DNA of 64,000 nt. Source: Mesorhizobium sp. Its GTDB lineage: Bacteria > Pseudomonadota > Alphaproteobacteria > Rhizobiales > Rhizobiaceae. Position numbers and translations under genes: made by a program. Of this stretch, positions 56,346 to 63,992 are shown piece after piece. Position 1 is the stretch's first letter; every line of letters starts with the position of its first letter. The notes under the pieces are model-generated. The model searched no databases. It saw only the letters and a list, made by a program, of their open reading frames with translations, and had not been told where the DNA came from. The DNA is taken from NCBI GenBank assembly GCA_022833215.1, contig JAIPUZ010000113.1, forward strand, positions 28,982 through 92,981, given 5' to 3'.

Positions 56346-58322
56346 ATGGCGGCTCCCCTCGACAGCTACTACAACCGGTTCGACCCCGCGCAGAACTTCG
56401 AACGGCACATGTTCCGTGCCGGAAAAGTTCTCCAGTCGGCCGAACTGAACGAAATTCAGGACGCTTCGGCGCACCGTGTGCGCTCGATTGGCGATGCCAT
56501 CTTCATGGACGGCGACGTGGTGCGCGATGCCCGTGTCGTCGTGGACCCCGAAAGCGGGGTGACGAAGTGCGAGGCCGGCGCCATCTACCTCGACGGCATG
56601 GTGCGGGGAGTGCCGCCAGGGGAGCTGCGCGTTCCCGTCGAGGGCACGATCCTTGTCGGCATCTTCCTTCAGGAGAAGGTGGTCACCGAGGCAGAAGACG
56701 AGAGCCTGCTGGACCCGGCAGCGGAAACCCGAAACTACAACGAGCCTGGCGCGGGGCGCCTGGTGGTCGAGCCGGCGTGGGGCTACCACGGCGACGGGCA
56801 GGACGGCGAGTTCTACCCCGTCTATTACGTCGACGACGGCGTGCTGCGCGGCAAGGAAGCGCCCCCCTCGCTGGGCAGTGTCTCGCAGGCCATCGCCCGC
56901 TACGACCGCGACAGCACGGGCTCGAACTACGTCGTTTCCGGCATGACCGTCTCCATGCTGCCCGACAATACCGCCGGCGAGCAGGTCTACTCGGTGGACC
57001 AAGGCCGGGCGCGCGTGAACGGTTTCGCGGTGGACCTGCACACTTCCCGCCGCTCTATCTACCCTGCCGAGCCGGTGATCCGGTTCATCGACTCCGAGCC
57101 GAAGCTGTCGGAGACGCTCTCCCTGCAGCGCATCAACGTCGACCGGCCGCCCCTGCGCAACGTCACGCAGGTGCGGATCACACAGCAGCAGACGTCCAAC
57201 ATCACCCGCGGCCCGGCCGCCGGCACCAGCGACGCCCTCCCGCAGCAGGCCGTGGTCGATATCGTGTCGATCACCCAAGGCGGCACGACCTACGTGAAGG
57301 GCACCGACTACCGCCTGACCGGCGGGCAGGTCGATTGGTCGCCGAGCGGCGCGGAGCCGGCTTCCGGCTCGACCTACTCCTGCACGTTCCAGTACATCTC
57401 CACCGTCACGCCGCAGGACGTGGATGCGCGCGGTTTCAGCGTCATGGGCGCGGTTCCAGGCACGCTGGTGATGACCAGCTACAACACGATGCTGCCGCGC
57501 ATCGACCGGCTGTGCCTGAACGAGGACGGCCAGCTGCTCTGGATCGAGGGCGTCTCGACGGACTTCAACCCCGTCCGCCCGCCCGTCCCGAATACCATGC
57601 TGGCGCTGGCACAGGTCTATCAGTATTGGGACGAGCGCCGCTACATCATCAACGATGGCGTTCGCGTGGTGCCGATGAACGTCATCGAGGCGTATCAGGA
57701 TCGCCTTGACCTGCTGACCGATCTGGTCGCGCAGAACACGCTGGTCCAAGACATCAACACCCGTGAAATGGTGGCGAAGAAGGGCTTGTTCGTCGATCCG
57801 TTCATCGACGATAGCCACCGCGACCAAGGGCTGGCGCAGAACGCGGCCTCGTTCGATGGCGGGCTGCGAATGCCCATCGCTGCCGCGCCGCGCGGCTTCT
57901 CCAACGACGTGACCAAGCAGACCACCTGCGCCTACGTCTTGGAGCCGCTCCTGCAGCAGACGTCCCGCACGGGGTCGATGAAGATCAACCCCTACATGTC
58001 GTTCGGCATCCCGCCCAGCAGCGTCACGCTGAATCCGTCAATCGACCGCTGGACCGAGCACCAGACCAACTGGACCAGCGCCGTGACGAGGGAGTTCACG
58101 CGCACGGTCATCCAGTACGAACGCAAGTGGCACTGGAGCAAGACCAGCGAAAGCTCGTCGACCGACACGCGGACCACGACCGAGCTGCTGTCCACGGAGC
58201 AGTCACAAATCGCCAACCTGCGGCAGATCGACGTGCAGTTCCGAGTCGATGGGTTCGGCCCGAACGAGCAGCTGCTGAATGTGACGTTCGACGGGCTGAC
58301 GGTCACCCCTGAACCACTCTGA
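56346..58322 (+). CDS. DUF4815-like baseplate/tail protein (658 aa)
   Basis: The N-terminus YYNRFDPAQNFERHMFRAGK, then VLQSAELNEIQDASAHRVRS is typical of DUF4815 proteins of large contractile phages, followed by beta domains (GAIYLDGMVRGVPPGELRVP; VVDIVSITQGGTTYVKGTDY). Such proteins lie at the baseplate periphery and hold fibres. The C-terminal region has a Ser/Thr-rich segment. It precedes another fibre-like protein by 12 bases. Confidence 0.75.
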   Translation: MAAPLDSYYNRFDPAQNFERHMFRAGKVLQSAELNEIQDASAHRVRSIGDAIFMDGDVVRDARVVVDPESGVTKCEAGAIYLDGMVRGVPPGELRVPVEGTILVGIFLQEKVVTEAEDESLLDPAAETRNYNEPGAGRLVVEPAWGYHGDGQDGEFYPVYYVDDGVLRGKEAPPSLGSVSQAIARYDRDSTGSNYVVSGMTVSMLPDNTAGEQVYSVDQGRARVNGFAVDLHTSRRSIYPAEPVIRFIDSEPKLSETLSLQRINVDRPPLRNVTQVRITQQQTSNITRGPAAGTSDALPQQAVVDIVSITQGGTTYVKGTDYRLTGGQVDWSPSGAEPASGSTYSCTFQYISTVTPQDVDARGFSVMGAVPGTLVMTSYNTMLPRIDRLCLNEDGQLLWIEGVSTDFNPVRPPVPNTMLALAQVYQYWDERRYIINDGVRVVPMNVIEAYQDRLDLLTDLVAQNTLVQDINTREMVAKKGLFVDPFIDDSHRDQGLAQNAASFDGGLRMPIAAAPRGFSNDVTKQTTCAYVLEPLLQQTSRTGSMKINPYMSFGIPPSSVTLNPSIDRWTEHQTNWTSAVTREFTRTVIQYERKWHWSKTSESSSTDTRTTTELLSTEQSQIANLRQIDVQFRVDGFGPNEQLLNVTFDGLTVTPEPL

Positions 58323-58334
58323 TAGGAAAATTCC

Positions 58335-59552
58335 ATGGCCCTTTTCGCCGACAACAACGGCGTCGTGCAGGGGAAATTCACGATTCCTGAAGGTGTTCCC
58401 GCCGGCCGCAAATCCGTCCATTTCGAGGGCAGCGGCGGCAGCTTCGGCGATGCGGTGTTTACCGGGCAGGGGACGCTCATCACCGAGACCATGCAGGAGG
58501 TCATCGAGCAGACGACTACCACCGTCCAGCGCGTCGGGACTGACCCGCTGGCGCAGACCTTTTCGCTTACGCGCCGGGGCATGCTGGGTGCCGTCGATCT
58601 GTTCGTCGTCACGCTCGGCACCACCCCGATCATTGTCCAGATCCGCGATACGATGGTGGGCATCCCCACCTCGACCGTGCTGGCGGAGGCCCGTCTCAAG
58701 CCCAGCGAAATCACGGTCGATCGGTGGAATCGCTGGATCTTCCCGCAGCTGCTGACGCTGAACCCCGATCAGGAATACTCCATTGTCGTCCTATGCGACG
58801 ACGCCGACTCTGAGGTCGCCATCGCGGAAATGGGCGCTTGGGACACCGAGAACAACCGTTGGGTGACCAGCCAGCCCTTCCAGATCGGCACGCTGCTGTC
58901 CTCGTCGAACGCCAGCACTTGGACCCCACACCAAGACCGCGACCTGTCGTTCCGTCTGCAGTTCGCCCGCTTCACCGAAAGCGAGCGCGTGGTGAACCTG
59001 GGCAACGTAGCGGTCACCAACGCGACCGACCTGCTGGCCTCCCTGCTCACGATCTCGCCAGCCAACGGTGCGACGAGTTCAATCGAGCTTGACCTGCCGG
59101 ATGGCCGGCGGGTGACGGCCGATGATGGCCAGCTGATCGGGCTGGAAGGGCTCACCTCGGGCAATATCCCCGTGCGCGCCCGGCTGCGCGCCACGCCGGA
59201 TCTGAGTGCCCAGATTTATCCAGGCTCGCAGATCATTCAGGGCCGGGTCGCCACAACCGCGACCTACATCTCGCGCGCCGTCCAAATGGACGCCGCCGGC
59301 AGCAACGTGCGGGTCGTTTTCAGTGCCTTCGTTCCCTCCGGTGCGTCCATGGGCGTGTCGATCTCGAACAACGGGACCGAGTGGCAGAGCATCAATATGG
59401 ATGGGAACCCGATGGCTATCGGGGACGGGGTTTTTGAGTACCAGTACTATGCGCAGAACCTGACGTGGCCGATGGTCCGGGTAAGGATCCAGATGACGGG
59501 AACCGTCACCGTGCGTCCGATCGTCGGGCGCCTGCGCGTAAGCGTCACCTGA
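58335..59552 (+). CDS. Baseplate-associated beta-rich protein (405 aa)
   Basis: Follows the DUF4815-like gene and is likely its partner: FADNNGVVQGKFTIPEGVPA at the start, then TDPLAQTFSLTRRGMLGAVD and FVVTLGTTPIIVQIRDTMVG, two beta-sandwich domains of the kind seen in fibre-connecting baseplate proteins, and a C-terminal lectin-like domain. No enzyme motif is seen. The pair DUF4815 plus this type recurs in related tails. Confidence 0.65.
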   Translation: MALFADNNGVVQGKFTIPEGVPAGRKSVHFEGSGGSFGDAVFTGQGTLITETMQEVIEQTTTTVQRVGTDPLAQTFSLTRRGMLGAVDLFVVTLGTTPIIVQIRDTMVGIPTSTVLAEARLKPSEITVDRWNRWIFPQLLTLNPDQEYSIVVLCDDADSEVAIAEMGAWDTENNRWVTSQPFQIGTLLSSSNASTWTPHQDRDLSFRLQFARFTESERVVNLGNVAVTNATDLLASLLTISPANGATSSIELDLPDGRRVTADDGQLIGLEGLTSGNIPVRARLRATPDLSAQIYPGSQIIQGRVATTATYISRAVQMDAAGSNVRVVFSAFVPSGASMGVSISNNGTEWQSINMDGNPMAIGDGVFEYQYYAQNLTWPMVRVRIQMTGTVTVRPIVGRLRVSVT

Positions 59553-59559
59553 GAAAGTT

Positions 59560-60480
59560 ATGACCGATGATCGCACCAGTTTTTTGGATTTGCCCCTTCC
59601 GCACGAGGAAAACTTCCTTGATGCCGACGTGCTCCGGCTTCGCACGGCGCTGACCAGCCTTGACAGCGCCATCTCGTCGTTGACCGACGATGTCACAGCC
59701 TTGGCTATTCTTGTCCCGTCGAACTTGCCCGATAAGCTGTCGGGGCTTTCCAGCGACGTCAGCGATTTAGAGACGACTCTCATGTCGGTTCAAAGCGACG
59801 TGAATACCCATGGTTCGGCAATTTCTGCCTTGGAGGGGGCTCGCGGCGCTGCCAATGGGATCTGCGATCTGAACGCGAGCCGGCTCGTGCCCGTCGAGCG
59901 GCTCCCGAACCTCAACGCCTCGAAGATCACCGCCGGCACGTTCGACGTGGCGCGCCTGCCCGGCCTCGACGCCTCCAACATCGGCACTGGCGTATTCGTC
60001 GTGGACCGGATCCCCAACCTTGCCGCGTCCAAAATCACGAGCGGCACCCTCAACGCAGCCCGCATCCCTGCGCTGGCTACGAGCAAGATCACCGGCCTCG
60101 ATGCAGCGCTGGACAGCAAGTTCAACGCCGCCGGCGGCACGATCTCAGGCGCCGTGAGCGTGACCGGCAACGTCAGCGTGACGGGCCAGATCACCGCCTC
60201 GGGCGATATCACGGCCTTTTCGGACGAGCGCCTGAAAACCAAAGTCACCACCCTTGCCGATGCGCTGGAAAAGGTCCGCGCGCTGCGGGGTGTGAGCTTC
60301 CACATGGGCGGTGCTCGCAGGATCGGCGTCATCGCGCAGGAAGTTCGGCGCGTCGTGCCCGAGGTTGTCGCCGATGGCGGAGAGTACCTGTCCGTGGCCT
60401 ATGGCAACCTCGTCGGCCTGCTGATCGAAGCGGTCAAGGAGCTGGCTGGCCGCGTCGATTCCCTTTCCGACCGCGTGTAG
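59560..60480 (+). CDS. Tail fibre with C-terminal S74 self-cleaving chaperone
   Basis: The 306-residue protein has a helical start, repeats of LPNLNASKITAGTFDVARLP type that form a trimeric beta stalk, and a C-terminal intramolecular chaperone of the peptidase S74 family: SDERLK at 221-226 with the catalytic Ser-Lys pair, then RIGVIAQEVRRVVPEVV and YGNLVGLLIEAVKEL. The chaperone trimerises the fibre and cuts itself off. Last structural gene before the lysis cassette. Confidence 0.9.
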   Translation: MTDDRTSFLDLPLPHEENFLDADVLRLRTALTSLDSAISSLTDDVTALAILVPSNLPDKLSGLSSDVSDLETTLMSVQSDVNTHGSAISALEGARGAANGICDLNASRLVPVERLPNLNASKITAGTFDVARLPGLDASNIGTGVFVVDRIPNLAASKITSGTLNAARIPALATSKITGLDAALDSKFNAAGGTISGAVSVTGNVSVTGQITASGDITAFSDERLKTKVTTLADALEKVRALRGVSFHMGGARRIGVIAQEVRRVVPEVVADGGEYLSVAYGNLVGLLIEAVKELAGRVDSLSDRV

Positions 60481-60490
60481 GCGCTGAAAC

Positions 60491-60506
60491 GTCGTGACGG
60501 GACACT
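60491..60506 (+). promoter_or_regulatory. Late-type promoter element 14 (GTCGTGAC GG GACACT)
   Basis: The box has G at the first position, the only departure from Y. Predicted start near 60513 gives an 18-base leader with GAGGG before ATG 60531. TCCCTC and GAGGGA form a 6-bp dyad. Confidence 0.75.
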
Positions 60507-60530
60507 CCCTCCTGTAACGAGGGATTTCGC

Positions 60531-61073
60531 ATGTCAGCTATCGAAAAAATCATCGACGACGTCATCAGGGCCGAGGGCGGCTATGCCAACGACCCCGATG
60601 ACCGTGGGGGTGAGACCATGTACGGCATCACTGTCGCCGTGGCTCGCGCCAACGGCTACGCAGGCCCGATGCGCAACCTGCCCCTTTCGCTGGCACGCCG
60701 AATCTACAGGGATCGGTACGTGGTGATCCCCGGCTTCGACAAGGTGTCGGAAATCGACGCCAAGATCGCGGCGGAGCTGGTCGACACTGGCGTCAACATG
60801 GGGCCGGCGATCGCAGCCACGTTCCTGCAGCGCTGGCTGGCCGGCTTCTGCGCCCCGGGCGCGCCCTATCAGGCCCCCTTCGCCGACGGGCGGGTCGGGC
60901 CGATCACCCTCGACGCTCTTTCCAAGTTTCTGCGCTGGCGCGGCACCGACGGCCGCACGGCGCTGTTCCGGGGCCTGAATGGTGTGCAGGCGACCCGCTA
61001 TCTCGAAATCACCGAAGCTCGCCCCTCTCAGCGAAAGTTTTTGTTCGGCTGGCTCATGAACCGGGTCGAGTGA
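60531..61073 (+). CDS. Endolysin, GH108-type muramidase
   Basis: A 180-residue lysozyme of the GH108 family: IIDDVIRAEGGYANDPDDRG, with the catalytic Glu15 in AEGGY and GGETMYGITVAVAR, plus a C-terminal peptidoglycan-binding region with GVNMGPAIAATFLQRWL and ADGRVGPITLDAL. It degrades the cell wall at the end of infection. No signal peptide, so it depends on the holin that follows. First gene of the lysis unit on late promoter 14. Confidence 0.9.
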   Translation: MSAIEKIIDDVIRAEGGYANDPDDRGGETMYGITVAVARANGYAGPMRNLPLSLARRIYRDRYVVIPGFDKVSEIDAKIAAELVDTGVNMGPAIAATFLQRWLAGFCAPGAPYQAPFADGRVGPITLDALSKFLRWRGTDGRTALFRGLNGVQATRYLEITEARPSQRKFLFGWLMNRVE

Positions 61074-61132
61074 ACGGGAATGGCGCAGAGGCTCAACCCA
61101 TGTCACGCGGCCACTCTAGGACGGTAATCCCA

Positions 61133-61627
61133 ATGGAGCCAGCATCCGCCAGTTCTGCGGCCAGCGTTGCGCTGGCCAAATATTTTGGCTCGCAGATCGT
61201 CATGGGGGTCATCGCGACCGCCTTGGCCTTTCTCGTCCTGCCGCCCAAGACCAAGACCGAGTTTTTCGGCCGGATGATCTGTACGCTCTTGGCGTCCTAT
61301 CTGTTCGGCCCGATCCTCGTCGCCGTCGTGCACGGGTGGTTTCCCGGCCTGTTCGACTCCGCCGCCGCCGTGGCGGCGCTGAACGGGCAAGACCCGTCGT
61401 TCGGCGTGCTCTACATTTCGGCGCCGCTGCAGGTCATCGCCGGCATGCCGGCCTGGTGGATCATCGGTGCCTTCGTGCGCTGGTTCGACCGGCGCCAGAG
61501 CGGCGACATCGGCGACATGTTCGCCGACGTGCGCGGCATGTTCCTGCCGGGCAGCCGCCGCGGCGCGGACGCCGAGAAGCGGCAGCCCCGCATCTCTCCA
61601 CGCCCGGATGACCTCGGCGATGTCTAA
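61133..61627 (+). CDS. Holin-like membrane protein
   Basis: I start at ATG 61133 (AGGACGG nine bases upstream); a GTG at 61070 overlapping the endolysin stop and an ATG at 61100 are alternatives. Three hydrophobic segments are seen: QIVMGVIATALAFLVLP, CTLLASYLFGPILVAVV and a third around APLQVIAGMPAWWIIGAFV, followed by a charged C-terminal tail. The topology and place between endolysin and spanins fit a class I holin. The end overlaps the Rz-like gene by 8 bp. Confidence 0.75.
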   Translation: MEPASASSAASVALAKYFGSQIVMGVIATALAFLVLPPKTKTEFFGRMICTLLASYLFGPILVAVVHGWFPGLFDSAAAVAALNGQDPSFGVLYISAPLQVIAGMPAWWIIGAFVRWFDRRQSGDIGDMFADVRGMFLPGSRRGADAEKRQPRISPRPDDLGDV

Positions 61628-62021
61628 GCAGGTCGGGCTGGGATATGTGCTGGCGGTTGCCGGCCTTGTGGCCTCGGGCTGGCTGGCGGCGGGGTGGCTC
61701 TACTACTCGCCCCGGCTGGAACTGGCGGCGCAGGCCGTGGAGGCCGCGCGCGGCGAGGCTGCCCGGCAGCGGGAGTCGGCCCGGGCTTGTACCGACCGCG
61801 TGGACCAGCAGAACAGCGCTTTGGAGGATCTTCGCGGCCGGCTCGCGGCCTCCGAGGATCAAGCCGCGCACGCGCGCCGGGAGGCCGTGCTCGAGCGCGA
61901 GAAGCACGACCGGCTGGCGCAGGAGGTCATGAGCGAGGCCACGCCGCCCGGCGCGGACGCCTGTGACGCTGCCAGCGCTGCGTTCGACGCCGAACTGCGG
62001 CGGGAGAGGGGGCTGCGATGA
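61620..62021 (+). CDS. Rz-like inner-membrane spanin
   Basis: The 133-residue protein has an N-terminal transmembrane helix (GYVLAVAGLVASGWLAAGWL) followed by a long periplasmic coiled coil (AARGEAARQRESARACTDRV, then NSALEDLRGRLAASEDQAAH), the i-spanin design. With the lipoprotein encoded next it joins inner and outer membranes and fuses them at lysis. Overlaps the holin and Rz1-like genes. Confidence 0.85.
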   Translation: MSKQVGLGYVLAVAGLVASGWLAAGWLYYSPRLELAAQAVEAARGEAARQRESARACTDRVDQQNSALEDLRGRLAASEDQAAHARREAVLEREKHDRLAQEVMSEATPPGADACDAASAAFDAELRRERGLR

Positions 62022-62320
62022 TCCCGCGTCTCGTTTTTTACGCCTGCTGCCTGTTCGTTCTCTCCATGGTCCTGTCGGGCTGCGCCACGCGCCCGCCGGA
62101 GACCATCCTCGAGACGGTGGAGGTGCGGGTGCCCGTTCCGGTTCCATGCATCGCCGTGGTGCCGACCAAACCAGCCTTCGCCGTCGACCACCTCCCGCTG
62201 GGCGCGGGCATCGATGTCCAGATGCGCGCCCTGCGCGCCGAGCGCCAGCAGCGCATCGGCTACGAACGCGAGCTTGAAACCTCGCTCAAGAATTGCACCG
62301 CGAGGCAGAATGTCGATTGA
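62018..62320 (+). CDS. Rz1-like outer-membrane spanin lipoprotein
   Basis: The 100-residue protein has a signal peptide with lipobox LSGC at 19-22, so Cys22 should be lipidated, followed by a Pro-rich segment (RPPETILETVEVRVPVPVPC) as in o-spanins. It partners the preceding i-spanin. The ATGA overlap with that gene is usual. Presence of a two-component spanin shows a Gram-negative host. Confidence 0.88.
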   Translation: MIPRLVFYACCLFVLSMVLSGCATRPPETILETVEVRVPVPVPCIAVVPTKPAFAVDHLPLGAGIDVQMRALRAERQQRIGYERELETSLKNCTARQNVD

Positions 62321-62522
62321 AGATAAGGCCCAAGAGCAGGAGGCCATGGAATGGGCGCGGGTCAATGCACCCCGTCCCGGCCCCCTGAAATATGCCGAGG
62401 GCGAACCCGGTTACGGACCCGCCCTGTGCGTAGAGTGTGAGGCTGATATGCCAGCCGTGCGGCGCTCCTACGGCTACCACATCTGCGTGGACTGCAAGAC
62501 CGTGCAGGAGCGCCGCCGATAG
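62310..62522 (+). CDS. DksA/TraR-like zinc-finger protein (70 aa)
   Basis: ATG 62310 overlaps the end of the spanin gene. ALCVECEADMPAVRR and YHICVDCKTVQERR give a C-x2-C-x16-C-x2-C finger and the flanking basic residues typical of TraR/DksA-type C4 fingers. TraR binds the secondary channel of host RNA polymerase and changes promoter choice without ppGpp. As the last gene of the lysis unit it could help redirect the polymerase late in infection. Convergent with the integrase gene, one base apart. Confidence 0.8.
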   Translation: MSIEDKAQEQEAMEWARVNAPRPGPLKYAEGEPGYGPALCVECEADMPAVRRSYGYHICVDCKTVQERRR

Positions 62523-62523
62523 G

Positions 62524-63696
62524 TCACCACGCCGCCGTGATGGTCTGCGACATCTTGTCCGCGATGGTGGCCTGCGTGCCGTTGTGGCCGTGCAGGTAAC
62601 GCTCCGTCGTCGACAGCTGCCGGTGGCCGAGCATGATGGCGATTTCCTTCTGGCTTAATCCCGCCATGTGTCCCAGCGATCCTGCGCTGTGCCGTAGGTC
62701 GTGGATGCGCAGCTTTTCCGGTAGGCCGGCGCGCTTCTTCACCAGCCGCCATGGCCGGTAGGGGGTCTGCATGGGCTCCCCGTGCACCCGGCCCGGGATG
62801 AGCCATTCGTCCGCCCTTGGGATCGTGTTGATGATCTCCATGCACTGTGGGGATAAGGCGATTCGGCGCTGCCCGACCTTGCTGTCCGGCAGCAGGAGCA
62901 GGCGGCGGGTTTCGTCGATCCACTCCCGCTTGGCGTGCATGATCTCGCGCAGGCGGCAGCCGGTGAGCAGCAGCAGCCGGACGAGGTTGGCAAAGGGCTG
63001 GGTGATGTCGTTTCCCTCGACCATCTCGGTCATGATGGCGTTCAGCCGCTTGATCTGTGCCAGCGTCAAGATCAGCTCGCGCTCGATGATCTCGTATTTC
63101 CTGACCTTGTGGCAGGGGTTCGTGTTCCGGTCCCGCAGCTCCCAATCCTCGGCCAGATTGAACGCCTTGGAGAGCAGCGCGAGGCACTGATTCGCCGTGG
63201 CCGGCTTGGTCGACAAGCTGCCGTGCAGGGTGAGGATGTCGGCCTTCGTGACCTCACGCACGAACTTCTTGCCAAGCACTGGCAGGATGTGGATGCGCCA
63301 GTTCTTCTCGTCCAGCTCGGCGCTGGCCGGCTTCTTGAACGGCTTGGCATGCTCTCGCATGTACCGCTCTTTCATGTCATCCACCGTCTTGGCGTCAGCG
63401 ACAGCCTTGCGCTGATCACCGACCGGATCGCGGCCCTCGGCCACGGCACTGAACGCCTTGCGGGCAAGGTCTCGGGCGCGATCTGGCGGCATCTCGGCGC
63501 AGCGCGCCACCGTCATCTTGCGCTGGACGTGGGTGTCTCGCGCCCGGTAGCGGATAACGTAGGTCTTTCGCCCGCTCGGCTGGACCCTGATGCCGAAGCC
63601 CGGCAGTTCAGTGTCCCACAACCATATCTCGTTCGCGCCGGGCGCGATGTTATCCACAATAGTTTTCGTGAGTTTCGCTTTTTTTCGGTTTTCCAT
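62524..63696 (-). CDS. int: Tyrosine recombinase, P4-type prophage integrase
   Basis: The 390-residue protein starts at ATG 63696 (GGGTCGAAAA upstream) rather than at 63747. An N-terminal DUF4102-like arm-binding domain (FGIRVQPSGRKTYVIRYRAR) and a core-binding domain precede the catalytic part with R248 in TGCRLRE, K273, H332-x2-R335 in IHDLRH, H358 and the nucleophile Y367 in TTERYLHG. It catalyses integration at the tRNA-Arg 3' end 170 bases away. The gene reads away from the attachment site, into the prophage. Confidence 0.95.
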   Translation of the reverse strand: MENRKKAKLTKTIVDNIAPGANEIWLWDTELPGFGIRVQPSGRKTYVIRYRARDTHVQRKMTVARCAEMPPDRARDLARKAFSAVAEGRDPVGDQRKAVADAKTVDDMKERYMREHAKPFKKPASAELDEKNWRIHILPVLGKKFVREVTKADILTLHGSLSTKPATANQCLALLSKAFNLAEDWELRDRNTNPCHKVRKYEIIERELILTLAQIKRLNAIMTEMVEGNDITQPFANLVRLLLLTGCRLREIMHAKREWIDETRRLLLLPDSKVGQRRIALSPQCMEIINTIPRADEWLIPGRVHGEPMQTPYRPWRLVKKRAGLPEKLRIHDLRHSAGSLGHMAGLSQKEIAIMLGHRQLSTTERYLHGHNGTQATIADKMSQTITAAW

Positions 63697-63706
63697 TTTT
63701 CGACCC

Positions 63707-63771
63707 TGAGTCTGGTGCTCTTTCAGGGCTCCCAATCTCGGGCGCACATCGGGCGCACTTTCTCGGGAGCC
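63707..63771 (+). repeat. Composite element, copy 6 (between integrase and attachment site)
   Basis: TGAGTCTGGTGC at 63707 is followed after 30 bases by GGGCGC at 63740-63745 and 63751-63756 (spacer ACATC, as in copy 3). Here the pair lies inside a perfect 7-bp inverted repeat GGCTCCC (63727) / GGGAGCC (63765). It lies upstream of the integrase start on the opposite strand and may control it, or be an arm-type site for integration. Confidence 0.65.
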
Positions 63772-63862
63772 TCGGTGAACAATGGGGCACCGATTGACGT
63801 GGCGTCTCGCGGTAACCCATTGAAAACCGGAGTCGAATGGGGTTTAAGTGCAGGTAGCGTGA

Positions 63863-63932
63863 TCGCCCGTGATTCTATAGTCTCGGACTACGAATCTGGG
63901 GGTCAGAGGTTCGAATCCTTTCGGGCGCGCCA
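63863..63932 (+). other. Truncated tRNA-Arg(ACG)-like segment: right attachment site
   Basis: From the anticodon stem on (CTACGAA loop, anticodon ACG; variable region; T arm AGAGG/CCTTT with TTCGAAT loop; acceptor CGGGCGC; encoded GCCA) this is a proper tRNA-Arg. The 5' part CGCCCG still fits the acceptor but the D arm is missing, so no working tRNA is made. This is what remains at the phage-side junction when integration occurs in the 3' half of a tRNA gene; the intact gene should be at the left end outside the window. Core identity probably covers about 63883-63932. Confidence 0.75.
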
Positions 63933-63959
63933 ATTATTTCAAAGACTTAGCAAAATCAC

Positions 63960-63992
63960 ACCGTTTCAAAATGCCGGCTTGAAACGGTTTTT
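63960..63992 (+). terminator. Terminator downstream of the attachment site
   Basis: ACCGTTTCAA and TTGAAACGGT form a perfect 10-bp stem with a nine-base loop, followed by TTTT; TTGAAACGGT is then repeated at 63991-64000. It is probably the native terminator of the host tRNA-Arg gene. Confidence 0.75.

Noticed and set aside
60161-60178. Short GC-rich repeats (GTGACCGGCAACGTCAGCGTGACGGGC) in the S74 fibre gene as a regulatory site
   Set aside because: They encode the repeated beta-stalk residues of the fibre and lack the late promoter box.
63871-63882. TATAGT with upstream CCCGTGAT before the tRNA-like segment, read as a 16th late promoter
   Set aside because: The octamer has mismatches, the fifth position of the box is G, and the segment is better explained as tRNA remnant.
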